DNA of 64,000 nucleotides from Prostheceraeus crozeri (lineage: Eukaryota > Platyhelminthes > Polycladida > Euryleptidae): NCBI GenBank assembly GCA_907163375.1, contig CAJQUW010006340.1, positions 372,001 to 436,000 of the forward strand, read 5' to 3'. Of the stretch, positions 23,982 through 35,557 are shown piece after piece (within the stretch, counting starts at the first letter, position 1; each line of letters opens with the position of its first letter). A model generated the notes under the pieces. It was not told the DNA's origin, ran no database searches, and saw only the letters and a list, made by a program, of their open reading frames with translations. The position numbers and the translations under genes are program-made.

Positions 23982-25580
23982 ATGAGTCAACTGTCAATAG
24001 AAAATATACATGACATCCAAAATGGAGATCCGCAAATTCGGATTAAATTAAGAAGGATCCTTGCAAACAGTAGCATTACGGGTCTTTCGCGAGTCGCGTC
24101 TGTACCAAATAATGGACTAAAAATGTTTTGGTCTTTGCTTTTCATAGCTGGATTGGTAGGATTCAGTGCAAATTTCAACAGCATCATGGAGAATTACCGT
24201 AAAGCACCCATTCTGACTCAAATTAATCATGAATTTCGTGATTTCAAATGGCCTCATGTTACATTTTGCAATCCATCAAATCCCATTCCATTCTGGAGGA
24301 AGCCCAGTTTAAAGGAGAAATGGTCTGAAATGAAGAAAAATGCTTCAATTCTGAGGGACTATCTGATGAACAGTTCTGTTAAAAGGATTTCCGTGGAGGA
24401 GTTACTGATGGCATCCATTTCGCCTCACGAGTTCTTTGAAAATAGTTTATTTGGACTTATATTTCAAGTGAGTGTATTTTTCCGCATCAGCAAAGACATC
24501 GCAGCATCAGCGGGAAAATATGATTCCTATGTCTTGATCAAAAACTTTGATATTGCGGTTGATAGTCAACTTGCCACATTGGACTTTCTGTTGCCCTGTT
24601 ATACCCTAAAACCGGAAATTTTCTTTGGAGAAAATTATTCAAAAATTAAAGAAGTGTATCACATAAAAATATATTTATTCCTTGATTATTCAAGTTATCT
24701 ATTCTTTAATTGTGGATATCAAAACAGAAAAATGTACATGTACATGAATTACCCCAACGACACTTTAACAACTTCGGATCCGTATTTCATCACCCCAGGA
24801 ACTACATCGCATTTTCAGGTCACAGAACATCATCTCAAAAGGATAAAGAATTGCACAAATAGGGACTTTAAAGTTGAGTTGTATAATGTATTTCAAAACT
24901 CTTCTAAACAATATCGAGGAGCGTTCAACGACTGCCGCTTCAATTTTTCACAACGACTGTTTTTCGATACATGCAAATGTCAAAATCCAGCTTTACCAAT
25001 TTACAAGTTTTCAGATGCGTTCCCACCATTGTGTCTGAATACAACAATATTTAATTCTTCTGAAATATTGGCAAACATTCGTTGTGTGCTAAATGTAAAA
25101 GGGCGTTATTCAAATGGTCATGTGTTTGAAAAGATTTTGGATCGTGAGTGCTCCCATCTTTTCCAACCAAGATGCAATAAAGCTTCTTACACGTTTATTC
25201 GTCGTACAAACAATTGGCCAACAAAAATTAATGAAGATCGAAGAAGCAAATTGATTCGAAATGCTCAATATCTACCAAATGCCAAAGCTTGGAAGAATGA
25301 ATCAAATGAAACTGTCACTGAAGAATTCACGCTGAACAACTTGGCGATTGTAAACCTTCACAGGGACTTAGAAAAGGTCACTCTCACATTTGAAGAATTG
25401 GAATATCCTTTATCAGAGTTTCTGTCCGACATAGGGGGAATTCTAGGTCTTTGGTTAGGTCTAAGTGTAATCAGTGTATTTGAATTTCTAGAGCTGATAG
25501 CAATTTTTGTAATAAATATATGCAAGGGATTGGCAAAAGTTCGATCGTGCGATCGTGATGAATTGTCAAATGGGAAGTGA
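23982..25580 (+). CDS. DEG/ENaC/ASIC-family sodium channel subunit, intronless
   Basis: A single uninterrupted frame encodes 532 residues, the usual length for degenerin/epithelial sodium channel subunits, which form trimeric amiloride-type sodium channels in the plasma membrane. A short cytoplasmic amino terminus holds SSITGLSRV (about residues 30-38), a form of the conserved pre-TM1 motif. TM1 follows at about 47-67 (LKMFWSLLFIAGLVGF), then FPHVTFCNPSN-like sequence (WPHVTFCNPSNP). The large extracellular loop has many NxS/T sites and a cysteine-rich part (DTCKCQNP, CSHLFQPRC). TM2 and the pore are at about 480-512, with SDIGGILGLWLGLSVISVFEF containing the GxS selectivity motif (GLS). No break is seen. 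Being intronless, it could be a retrogene, though intron-poor members are common in some invertebrates. Ligand or gating mode cannot be told. Confidence 0.9.
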   Translation: MSQLSIENIHDIQNGDPQIRIKLRRILANSSITGLSRVASVPNNGLKMFWSLLFIAGLVGFSANFNSIMENYRKAPILTQINHEFRDFKWPHVTFCNPSNPIPFWRKPSLKEKWSEMKKNASILRDYLMNSSVKRISVEELLMASISPHEFFENSLFGLIFQVSVFFRISKDIAASAGKYDSYVLIKNFDIAVDSQLATLDFLLPCYTLKPEIFFGENYSKIKEVYHIKIYLFLDYSSYLFFNCGYQNRKMYMYMNYPNDTLTTSDPYFITPGTTSHFQVTEHHLKRIKNCTNRDFKVELYNVFQNSSKQYRGAFNDCRFNFSQRLFFDTCKCQNPALPIYKFSDAFPPLCLNTTIFNSSEILANIRCVLNVKGRYSNGHVFEKILDRECSHLFQPRCNKASYTFIRRTNNWPTKINEDRRSKLIRNAQYLPNAKAWKNESNETVTEEFTLNNLAIVNLHRDLEKVTLTFEELEYPLSEFLSDIGGILGLWLGLSVISVFEFLELIAIFVINICKGLAKVRSCDRDELSNGK

Positions 25581-25639
25581 AAGTTGGACTTGATTGCCAT
25601 GCTGGCCTGACAGGAAACATTTCCGCTCTGATATAAATA

Positions 25640-25870
25640 AACAAATAAATGAACGTTGTTTATACTCGGAAGCACATTAGGCACGGAGCCTTTCTTCCAT
25701 GTGGCCCAGTTGTCATTTACCACTCTCATTCCTTTTCGTGCTGAGTGTTTAGCAAGAATGCAGAGTGTACCTATTTTAAAAGTCTTAGGTTTGACCCGAC
25801 CAAGATTTGAACCAAGGTCTCCCGGACGCAGAGCGAACACTTTACCACAAGGCCACAGCGCCGGTGGAGA
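25640..25870 (-). mobile_element. tRNA-derived SINE
   Basis: On the minus strand the head reads GGCGCTGTGGCCTTGTGGTA, containing an A box (TGGCCTTGTGG, 25843-25855), then a B box GGTTCAAATCTTG (25801-25813) at tRNA-like spacing, then GTCGGGTCAAACCTAAGACT. The body ends in AT-rich sequence near 25640. Both RNA polymerase III promoter boxes and the tRNA-like spacing support a SINE; the section after the B box resembles a core shared by several invertebrate SINEs. The 3' border is approximate. Confidence 0.75.
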
Positions 25871-26774
25871 ATGAAAAGCAAATTCCAAATAATAAATAAT
25901 ATACATATGTACACTTTGAGGAAGAGGAAATGACTTTTTCGTGCTGTCGCACTTTTTCTGCCACTTCTATGATTTTTCACGGCGGACAGGTTTAACTGTA
26001 CCTTAAAACTGTTGCTTTAAAAATGAATGCTAGGATGCACAATTATGCAGCATAGTGGCCTTGTTGATAAGCATAATTCTTTTCAGATCCATGTCGTTTT
26101 CAACAGTTATTGGGTTGAAATGGAGAAATGTACCTACTGCACAATTAGCTACTGTATGTGAATACTCAACTTCAATATGGTATATTCCCGGCTATTTCTT
26201 TGTTGTATTTTATTATTGTATTATGTATTATTTGTTTGTTGTTGTTTGTATTTCTATCTGACAGTTCTTGAAGTAATCCCTCTATTGACTTATGCACTAT
26301 TGGTCACAGCTCACATTAAGCTACATTTTGTGATTGTATTGCATGTCTTTTCTGATAATTAGTATTTTGTTTCTGCTCGTTGTATAAAATTCAACTTTAT
26401 CGCCTGTTACCATTAGCTACATTATTTAGCTACATAGTTACTCATAGTGGCGAACACTCATAATTTAATAACACTTATAATGGTGATTCCTCATAACGGC
26501 TTCAGGATTTATATTTAATAGGAGGCTGTGTTGAGGTCTCAGTTGTCTCATGATCTGCTTGTCATAAAAGTTTCAATGTTTGTCACCACGCTTGTTACCA
26601 GATATGAAGCTTGTCGATAGGTTTCTTAATGATTGAAATTAATTGGTGATTTATTAAGAAATTATTAGGCCCTACACTTCGATTCTTGTACTACAGGTGC
26701 TTGCTCTGGCAATTCTATTTTTATCAAATCATAAATTAGAGGAACGGGATAGTTGAAAGCGATTTCTGTGCAAT
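25871..26774. other. Non-coding AT-rich DNA
   Basis: Nothing with protein, RNA or transposon signature is seen. The stretch around 26200-26260 is rich in TTG and TTAT runs, and frames there are compositional artefacts. Confidence 0.45.
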
Positions 26775-26776
26775 TA

Positions 26777-28143
26777 AGGTGGGTGAGGTGAATAAGACCC
26801 AGATGGTAATAAGGCCCACTTGCTAGATCTCGGAAACTGCTTAGCGAATTTAAGCGCAACAAAAAGGAAATGAAAATATATCTAATTTCAAATAAGTGTC
26901 AGAAGCTTTATCGATTTTGGTCCAGTGGATCAGATTCCACAGCATCTCAAAAAAAGTACATTCAAATTCCTTCTTTGATCTAATATTTGCTCTTCATTTG
27001 TTCAAGGATTTCATGACACAAAATATTGGGGCAGATGAGCTCTTAACATGGAAAATTATCTATGGCGTATCCTCTCTATGACCTGATATAGTAGTTTGAT
27101 TTTTCAGTTCGGGAAAGTACGAAAAAACACTGATTATAAAACGATGTCAATGTAGCCAATAAGGCCCATACAAAATGCTGGTAATAAGGCCCGGGCCTAT
27201 CACAGTATAATCAGTACTACGAAAATCCAACGAATGTCGGATCCACGTAAACGTAAGCGCAGTCTTACCTAGAAAGCACAACTACTTACTAAAGAACTTT
27301 TTACTAATAAAATGCGCTTTAAGCAAGCATCTGTTCTATCCAAGAAGCAAAACAGTAGGCCCAAGCTTAGTTGTAGATAAGATGAGCAAGCTGGCAATGA
27401 ATCGTGGGATTGCAAAATTTGTGAGGAAGATGAAAAGTTAGATAGGCCTATGAGACAGTGTATAGCATGTGATGACTAATTGGGTACACACAATTGACTA
27501 GATCGTGTTGGTTTAAGTCATGGAAGTGACGACGATGAGTTCCTATTTGTTTGTCCTGACTGTTCCAGTGTAGGCCTATAAAGTCTGTGTTTATGACTGA
27601 TAATATAATAGAGAGATTATACAATACCAAATAGATTATCAAATACAAGGTTTCACCATCATTTAGTTACTTTTTCCTCGTGTTAAAAATATCTTTTGTT
27701 TTTCAATAAAAGTCGATGTATTTGAATGAACAGTTTTGGTTTATCTTTTTTTACATAGGGGCTTAACTTAAGACCTAACTCTGAATCACAAGAACGTATT
27801 AGATCTAACCTCATTATACCAATTTGCGTACCAGAAGGTGAATACAATCCATTGTATATAGCCACATGTTGGAAATGACTTATAAGCTACGTAAATTGAA
27901 TACATTAAATAAAAATAAAAGTGGGCCTTATTACCTACACGTGTCTGTAATAAGGCCCACTCGGTGATTTTTCATCTTTTTGCTCGTACACCAGAAGTTT
28001 CGTAATAATCGACATGAACTTCTCACACATATCAACTACACCAGAAATAGTTGAATTGAATATGAATTCGTAGTATTTGATCAAAAATTCAAGACTGTAG
28101 AGCTCTAAGTCTGTTAGGTGGGCCTTATTCACCTCACCCACCT
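26777..28143 (+). mobile_element. TA-flanked DNA transposon derivative with subterminal repeats
   Basis: Inverse ends AGGTGGGTGAGGTGAATAAG.CCCA are flanked by TA (26775-26776 and 28144-28145). The motif AATAAGGCCCAC or its inverse recurs near both ends and internally (about 26810, 27160, 27180, 27925, 27950, 28120), as expected of subterminal transposase-binding sites. The 1367-bp element contains only a dead PHD-finger exon (27234-27581), so it is non-autonomous. The TA duplication and PHD tail suggest pogo/Tigger kinship, since some invertebrate pogo-type transposases end in a PHD finger; this is an inference. Confidence 0.8.
27234..27581 (+). pseudogene. Decayed carboxy-terminal PHD finger of a transposase
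   Basis: One plus-strand frame reads MSDPRKRKRSLT, a basic stretch, and later WDCKICEEDEK, MRQCIACDD, and DEFLFVCPDC before a TAA at 27579-27581. The spacing C-x2-C, C-x2-C and final C-x2-C fits a PHD zinc finger (C4-H-C3). Stops interrupt it after RSLT, after KLSCR and twice around the expected W-x-H-x2-C segment (CDD stop LGTHN stop). It is therefore a relic kept inside a deletion derivative. The catalytic domain is absent. Confidence 0.65.
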
Positions 28144-28145
28144 TA

Positions 28146-31100
28146 TACCTGAAAAGCAATATGGACAATATGTGTCAGAAATCGTTTAGGAACAGGCCTG
28201 CTTTTCTATCTGATCATGATTTCTTGTACAGGTTCACTTTCTTTACAGATAGGCCTACATCTTGTCACTACCTTCTAATATTGGCATGACATCCATAATG
28301 TCATGGCTATAATATATTGCTAAAATTGATTTCATGACTAGTTAAAAATTTTTCTATTTTAGCTTTAGTCAAAAGGTCGCCAATATTAACTTTAATCTAG
28401 TGTGCTGTTTGGAATTCTAACATAGTTTATTATTGACTGTTTTAATATAGTATTTATTAATGGTCCGCTATCGCTAAATTCATGGAGAAATTTGTTTTAA
28501 TGATTCGATTAAATTCATTTGGATTAACGCTGACAGTAGATGGATATTTTACTTACCACTCCATTCAATTTAATCAGATTGCGTGTTTACTGATTACTAG
28601 TGCAGGAAATTCAACATGATTAATTGATTCCTCATTCCCTGACAAGCTGTCGAACACACGACAAAGTCCTACTCATTAAGAAGGGCGCTGTGTGTGGAGA
28701 TTTTTTCATTTTATTGATTCGTAGGTTTGCACTCGATAAAATCTCATGAAGAAGGGGAATCAAGAATTTATGGATCGCTTCTAATGGATTATAAAAATAA
28801 TTCTTGTGGTTGTTGTCATCAATCAAAAACTAGTTATTATGGCTTTTTGACATCTGATGTCGAGTCTTAATCACGATTTAGGGGATTCATTCGTGTATCA
28901 TTCAAAATATAATTCTAATACCGGCTTAAATGGCAACGCATTAATCAAACGTGGATTTGATGTGCTAGGACAAATTAATTCATGAAATCAGAACCTCACA
29001 AAGAAAACTATAAAGCATAATCACATTTAGTGCAGTTACATTTCCATGTAGACACCGCTCTGGTCAGCGCTGTTGGAAGTTACGAATAATCAAATACATG
29101 TATATGAAATATGCAGTTGTAGATTCTTGTTTTGAGGTTGTGCATTGAAAGTAATCTTGTTGAAATGATCTCATGTTGAAAGAGAAATGAAAATAGTAAT
29201 AATTACATGCAATTCTTTACAACATACACTGACAAGTCATGGCCATTACCTGACCTTGAAATTTACACAACTAGATTAATGCACTGAAAGGCATTTTCAA
29301 CCACTGGAAGCCGCCAATCTTAAAGTAACCCTTTTCCATGGCGAAATATTGTTATTATTCGGCATATTCTTTCTAGTTATCTAATAATATAATTATGATA
29401 TCGGATTTCCACTTCCAAGTTTGATCAGTTTGCATTTACGATATGTCTAAAGGGTGGATTTTCTTACCATATTTCTGATTCATTCAAAAGAAGCCTGTAA
29501 AAGTGAAGCATAGCATTGCAAGGGCTATCGTGTTCAGTTCGACCTTAGTAGGCCGAATGTAATACAACACTAAATATGCTGCAGATAATGATGAACCTTG
29601 CACCAACTGTATCTAGTAAATTTTACTGCATGTTAACATTTGTCGCCGTTCATTTTGATAATTGATCAGTTTTGTACACATGAAACATATGTGAAAAATG
29701 TGTAGCAACCACGACTATACACAAAATCACAAATTTCATGAACCAGACACCATCAAAATTGCACTAAAATCAACTTTGATTTCAGTGCTGATGTTTCATT
29801 GCTTTCAGCATCAAAACAAATTCATGCTGTTACTGTGAATTTAGTTTTCGTGAAATTTGATGACTAAGTTGTTTACTTGAGAAAATTCAATTTTACACTG
29901 TTACGACCGTGATGATGCATAATTGAAGATGAAACACATCTAAAAAGAGTAAAATTTTGCAATTCACTTCATTAGTAAAATAAGAAACTAGAAATTGTTC
30001 CATTAGTAAACTAGATGAGATAGATTATGTTGAGTGTGGAAATGTTGCGACTGCCATGACGACAACAAAATAATCAGCTCTAAATTCCCACATAATTGAC
30101 CAGTCGTTGGGAGTTTACTTTTCATACCAGCCGGCGTTCAGAGCTTTCTCACGGTGGATGGTAACGATGGTGGCTATCGATCGCTAGAAGGCACTGGACG
30201 CCGAAGGCCCGTCACTTTTGACTTTTTAACTTTAAAATACTATGGACCAAAACTTTGGGGAGATTTTCCATGATTTTCGGCTGTTATCTAAATTCTCATA
30301 TCAGAAGTCTGTGAGACTTATGCCACATTGGAAGATGCATACAGACATGAAACTTAACATCAGTTAGGTCTACTAAAATTTAGATTATCCTTCCGAGAGG
30401 CAGGCTTATTTGGTGAATGAGATTCTACGGTTATGTATAAATATTTACGAGTAAAATTAAAGAAATTTCATCCGTTGCTCCTTGTGTGAAGTACATTCAT
30501 GCCGTTTGAAAGCATTCTCCTAAAGCGAGATTGAGCAATCTGTTCTGAGTCTACACGTATTTTCAGCAGTTTACTTGTGTGGTCGTTTGAAGCATCAAAC
30601 TTCTCCGGATTTGAACTTAATAGAAACAAATTAAAATTCATCACAAAAATGTATGTTGACTAAAAGCTAAGAGTAGCAAGATTGTTCGCATAGTTTTGCT
30701 TTGTCGCTTGAAACCAAACTCAGAATGATATGGAATTCATACTAAGAAGGCCTTCCTTGGGGAATCCGATGCAGGTTTGTTGACAGAATTTCCCGTTCCA
30801 TTCATATTTTATTCCCGTTGAAAATTAGCCAAGATTGCCACGGAGTTCCTATCCCACAGGCCTATAGCGAGTATTATTCAATACGCTTTTCATACCTCAG
30901 CTCATTATGGCTTCATTTGAAAAAAAATCATTATTTCTCTAGCTGTGCTATCATGCAGCGATGATCAGTTTCCTTACTGCGCTATCAACTTGTATCGCTT
31001 TTTTATTTTCGTAGTCCATAATGTGTATTGATGTAAATGTAATGTAAATGATATATAGACATATATAGACCGCATTTACAATACATTCATAAGTAATACC

Positions 31101-31917
31101 TTGATTTTACACATAGTGGATCCCAAATGTAAAATGGACTGATTGTCATGCCTCACAATATTTATGATGCATTTATTCATTTTAGATGTGCAGTTATTTT
31201 GTTTTTCTCAATATGTAAGAGATTTTAGCATGCTATTTGCAAGTTTACATTTGTTTTCAGACATTTCTATTAGACCGGCAGCTCAATTTAGAATTCCTAT
31301 ATCTTCAAAATATCGAAATATATACTTTAACATCGAATTTTCCCAACATCCATCCAATTTGAAAATGAGTTTTATTCCCACAATGTTTTATTCCCACCTC
31401 CAACTTGCCATGAATGTGCCAACATTCACTACCAGAAAACACCTTTCAAAGCAGACATTAGCTGATAGCAGCCGTAATTTGTAGTAATCTTATTTATTCT
31501 CCATGGAAATTAACTGAGGAATACCGAAGACTAAACTGAGACAACATTTTTAAGAAGATGTAGCTGCTCACAGAAAAAACATACTCAGATGCATTTTCTG
31601 TAGACGGCGACTTTGTGTTGGTCGGTATTCCCTTTCCCTGTGCTTTTAAAGTGAGTATTATGAAGTTCATTGATCGTTAAATAACAATGACCTATCGAAT
31701 GTAGAGGTGGCGGAATGAAAATTAAAGTGGAGGAGCTGTATCCATGTAAGCTTCATCCAATTTCTAGTCGCCCTCCTTCCCCCTTCTCTCCTTTCTCCAT
31801 CTCTCTTTCAAATATATCATAACAATAGGCTTAATACCTAAACAATATTCAAAATCAATATTCATGTCATTACATGAAGCATGATTTTGGAGGAGGAAAT
31901 TAATTTTTGACTTAAGG
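28146..31917. other. Long non-coding stretch
   Basis: No gene or element with defined ends is recognised across 3.8 kb. A short GC-richer patch at about 30125-30215 stands out from the AT-rich surroundings and reads as open in one frame for about 60 codons, but it has no domain. The other frames, up to 113 codons near 31143, are hydrophobic-biased products of AT-rich DNA. Confidence 0.4.
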
Positions 31918-31965
31918 TAGCAAAGCAATACGAATTATCTTTGAGCAGCTGCAACCAATGAATAG

Positions 31966-32617
31966 ACATAATAAGCTCATACGCTGACAATGACAAACAA
32001 CGATTCAAGGAAAACAATAACAATTATCAAAAACAATTATTCGAATACTTTTAAGAAAAGAGATTTACCATTGAGACCTAGGGTTTGATTTGATCTAGGA
32101 GTTTTATCATTTATTAACAACGCTTCTACTATACCAGTTTCAAATTCACTACGTCCTGTGTATTTAACAGAAAAACAATTATTAATGTCATTACTACAGT
32201 TTGGGCATACCGGGTATGTTTAGGTGGCTACTTACGGCTGAGTTACCTCTTATATGTTCTTTTATTCTTTGATGTAATCTGCGTTTCGTTTGTCCCAAGT
32301 ATTGGGCATCAGGATCAACCCGACATTCAAAATTATACACAACGCATGATCGCATCAGCTTATTTGTTTTATCTTTCAGACTAAAATACTGTCCTGTTTT
32401 ACAACTATTGAATATTATTTTAACATCATGGTCCAATTTCCTAAATACTTTAACAAGCTTGCGTCGGAATTTTATGGATGTTTTACCTAAAAACGGAAGT
32501 ATCATAACTTTATTTACGAACGAAATTATTTACATACGAAAGCAAGACTGCAGTTTTTTCCATAACTAGAGTGACTATACATATCGTATTACTTATTATC
32601 TTGCGGTTATATAAAAG
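31966..32617 (-). repeat. 3' pseudo-LTR of the Penelope-like element
   Basis: This 652-bp copy is the inverse of 34380-35031. The pair differ at only a few positions that I noticed, for example ACCGCAAG versus ACCACAAG at the inner end. It contains the endonuclease frame 32194-32505. Confidence 0.85.
32194..32505 (-). CDS. GIY-YIG endonuclease frame of the Penelope-like element
   Basis: The 103-residue frame contains CVVYNFECRVDP followed by AQYLGQTKRRLHQRIKEH, the Y-x-G-x-T...R...H pattern of a GIY-YIG nuclease core in Penelope-like elements (here YLGQT). In a working element this domain is the carboxy terminus of the RT polyprotein and nicks the target for reverse transcription. It lies in the same frame as the RT but separated by about 90 bases containing stops. 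The minus-strand sequence just before this frame has TTTTTAG|GTAAAA, a possible splice acceptor, and an intron in this region is known for Penelope; splicing here is inferred only. Confidence 0.75.
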   Translation of the reverse strand: MILPFLGKTSIKFRRKLVKVFRKLDHDVKIIFNSCKTGQYFSLKDKTNKLMRSCVVYNFECRVDPDAQYLGQTKRRLHQRIKEHIRGNSAVSSHLNIPGMPKL

Positions 32618-34083
32618 TAAGTATTATACGCTCTATGCAACATTCCTGTCACAAGGGTACGTTTCCATTGGATAGGGCAAGTAGCATTATAATTCATTAA
32701 AAGACCTGTATATGTACTTTTCCTAAAGATCGATGTGGATAGGCCATTACTTTTGTCAATTTCAACATCCAAAAATGAAATTATATTTTTACTTTTCTCT
32801 ACTGTAAACTTTAAATTAGGGTGCTGTGAATTCAAAAAAGAATGAAGTTTGTCTATATTCTTAATATTATCAAAAACAACGAATATGTCATCGACATACC
32901 GGCTATAAAACTTAGGGGCAAATGTTTCATTCATCCAACTTTGCTCAAGGTTAGAAAGAAATAAATTTGATAACGTAGGACCCAATGGTGAGCCCATGCT
33001 AACGCCATCGATTTGGCAATATACATTTCCATTAAAGGATAGACACCCGTTGACTGCAAAACCTAATAACTTTTTGAAAATGGTTTTATCATATTGGGGC
33101 TTACTATTGTTATTTTCACTATAAACAAGATCTGTGGCTAAATCAATTACTTCTTTTACAGGTACGTTTGTGAATAGTGACTCGACGTCAAAGCTACACA
33201 AAAAATTGTTTGAGTCAAATTTGTCCTTCTCAGCCTCAATTTCTTGAATGAATTGATTAGTTGAGCTAAGCATATACTTAGTGTTGGTTTGCTTTTTAAT
33301 TATTTCGTCCAAATACTTAGCTAAACCGTATGCCGGAGTGCCAATGGTACTGACAATTGGTCTTGCTCCTTTGCTTTCTTTATGAACTTTAATTGTACCA
33401 TGTAATTTACCTATTGAGCTACCAGAAGGTAATATTCTCTTGAAAGTACTAATTGGTATTTTCGGCTTTACATATTTGTTCAAAAAGTACGCTAAGCTTC
33501 GTTCATCTTTACAGACTGGTTAATTATCAAAATTATTTGGGATACTTATTTTTTCGAATTTAGACGTATCATTGACAAGAGCATCTATTTTTGTAGTATA
33601 CTGTTCACTATCCAGTATCACCACACCGTTGCCTTTATCATACTTACAGATTATAATACTTTTATTTTTACTTAATCTACTGAGAGTGATGTGCATCTTT
33701 TTATTTTCATAACTATTACATGATGCTGCTGCATCCTTTTCGAATTCTTTAGTTATCATTTCAAATTCTTTCTTTATGTCTTTCGACAAGTTATCACATG
33801 TACTAAGTGATTTTTCAATTTCATACCGTAATTTATATGTATCTATCTTTCTAGGTAGGATATGGTGTTTCATACCATAACATAATGCCTCTTTTTCACA
33901 TATCGTTAATTCGTATGTGCTTAAATTCATTATCGCTTCAGGAACTTCCCATCTTTTTTCTACCCAGAGTTTTGTAAGTTTTTTATTATGTGTGTCTACA
34001 ACTTGTTTTAAGGAACTGTCAACAATTTTATACATACATACTTTCAAGACGGTGTACTTTACCAGAGACAGTTTAGCGCGCAA
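32596..34083 (-). CDS. Penelope-type reverse transcriptase
   Basis: The minus-strand frame gives an amino-terminal region ending KGNGVVILDSEQYTTKIDAL, then IGKLHGTIKVHKESKGARPIV (the GxxKxHK...RPI signature), FDVESLFTNVPVKE, DGVSMGSPLGPTLSNLFL and the catalytic FYSRYVDDIFVVFD. This order (RT motifs 2 to 5 with a KxHK segment) and the YVDD box identify a Penelope-like RT, which uses a 3' end made by the linked GIY-YIG endonuclease to prime synthesis. The coding region is nearly continuous, with an interruption upstream of the core. The length of about 490 codons is near that expected for the RT part. Confidence 0.85.
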
Positions 34084-34379
34084 GCAATTTTGCTCAAGCT
34101 CAAGTTTAGTAATGCTCCGTTTGCATTGTTTTGAAATGTATTTTATATGATCATCAATTATTTGACTCTTATATTGATCTCTACATCTATCCGTTGTTAC
34201 ACTTGAAGGGAAATGGTAAGGAATTTTGGCAATACATGTAAGAATTTACATTTTTTAAAATATCCAATGTCTAGTTTCTGCTTTTTCATTTTGTACGTTA
34301 GTTTTTAATACGTCGTAATTGTTTAATTGGAATACCATGATCTCTGTTGTATTGGTGAAAAATTTTGGTCACATTTTTG

Positions 34380-35031
34380 CTTTTATATAACCACAAGATA
34401 ATAAGTAATACGATATGCATAGTCACTCTAGTTATGGAAAAAACTGCAGTCTTGCTTTCGTATGTAAATAATTTCGTTCGTAAATAAAGTTATGATACTT
34501 CCGTTTTTAGGTAAAACATCCATAAAATTCCGACGCAAGCTTGTTAAAGTATTTAGGAAATTGGACCATGATGTTAAAATAATATTCAATAGTTGTAAAA
34601 CAGGACAGTATTTTAGTCTGAAAGATAAAACAAATAAGCTGATGCGATCATGCGTTGTGTATAATTTTGAATGTCGGGTTGATCCTGATGCCCAATACTT
34701 GGGACAAACGAAACGCAGATTACATCAAAGAATAAAAGAACATATAAGAGGTAACTCAGCCGTAAGTAGCCACCTAAACATACCCGGTATGCCCAAACTG
34801 TAGTAATGACATTAATAATTGTTTTTCTGTTAAATACACAGGACGTAGTGAATTTGAAACTGGTATAGTAGAAGCGTTGTTAATAAATGATAAAACTCCT
34901 AGATCAAATCAAACCCTAGGTCTCAATGGTAAATCTCTTTTCTTAAAAGTATTCGAATAATTGTTTTTGATAATTGTTATTGTTTTCCTTGAATCGTTGT
35001 TTGTCATTGTCAGCGTATGAGCTTATTATGT
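34380..35031 (+). repeat. 5' pseudo-LTR, inverted copy
   Basis: Inverse copy of 31966-32617. It sits at the 5' end of the minus-strand element and holds a second, identical 103-codon GIY-YIG frame on the plus strand at 34492-34803. Confidence 0.85.
34492..34803 (+). CDS. Second GIY-YIG frame, in the inverted 5' pseudo-LTR
   Basis: The 103-residue product is identical to that at 32194-32505 but on the plus strand, because it lies in the inverted terminal copy. It is probably not expressed as part of the polyprotein; it marks the 5' repeat. Identity at protein level supports recent duplication by the element's own mechanism. Confidence 0.7.
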   Translation: MILPFLGKTSIKFRRKLVKVFRKLDHDVKIIFNSCKTGQYFSLKDKTNKLMRSCVVYNFECRVDPDAQYLGQTKRRLHQRIKEHIRGNSAVSSHLNIPGMPKL

Positions 35032-35046
35032 TTATAGCAAAGCAAT

Positions 35047-35557
35047 GTTTTACGTATTCGAACTATTATTCATGTCAAGCTTGTGAGGCTGCCATTTGCG
35101 TGCAACATTCATATCAACTACTTAGAATAGTATTGTTTTGTTATTTCTATTGATTTGGTAAAGAATTACAATTGACAAGGCTAGATCGGTGAAATACATA
35201 TTGACAAATTACATTAATTTTTGTGCGTAGAAAAACTGAAAAATAACATTATTTCAATAATTTCAACTTATAAACAGCAACCAATGAAGAATAGCATTGA
35301 TTCAGAATTAATTGATGAATTCAATTCTAAGAATAAATAAACCGATTATCTGGAATGATGATTCAAATTGATTAAAGGTTTATAGAATTTTCAATGAACC
35401 ATTATTATTGTTATCATTTTCATGTAGGGGTTGGCTATAGTAAGAGTACTGGTATATCATTAATAGCCATGGTAAGTCCCTTTGATTATGAAAAAATCAT
35501 ATCGATTTCAAAAATACGAATGTTTATTTCCATCAACGTTTACCAAAGTACTCAACT
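35047..35557. other. Non-coding flank
   Basis: AT-rich DNA between the Penelope-like element and the hAT fragment. No feature is seen. Confidence 0.4.

Larger units (their letters stand above)
31930..35034 (-). mobile_element. Penelope-like element with inverted terminal repeats and 12-bp duplication
   Basis: The element is flanked by the direct duplication TAGCAAAGCAAT at 31918-31929 and 35035-35046. Two nearly identical 652-bp copies lie in inverse orientation at 31966-32617 and 34380-35031. Between them the minus strand encodes a reverse transcriptase, and each repeat contains the GIY-YIG endonuclease frame. A 36-bp extension (31930-31965) lies outside the 3' repeat only, as described for Penelope-like elements, whose pseudo-LTRs may be inverted and carry a one-sided tail. 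Near identity of the two repeats suggests a fairly recent insertion. The coding frame is interrupted, so this copy is probably inactive. Confidence 0.9.

Noticed and set aside
25801-25857. Functional tRNA gene
   Set aside because: A and B boxes are present, but the rest does not fold as a tRNA and a SINE body follows.
31143-31484. 113-codon plus-strand frame
   Set aside because: AT-rich hydrophobic composition, no domain, no promoter or splice support.
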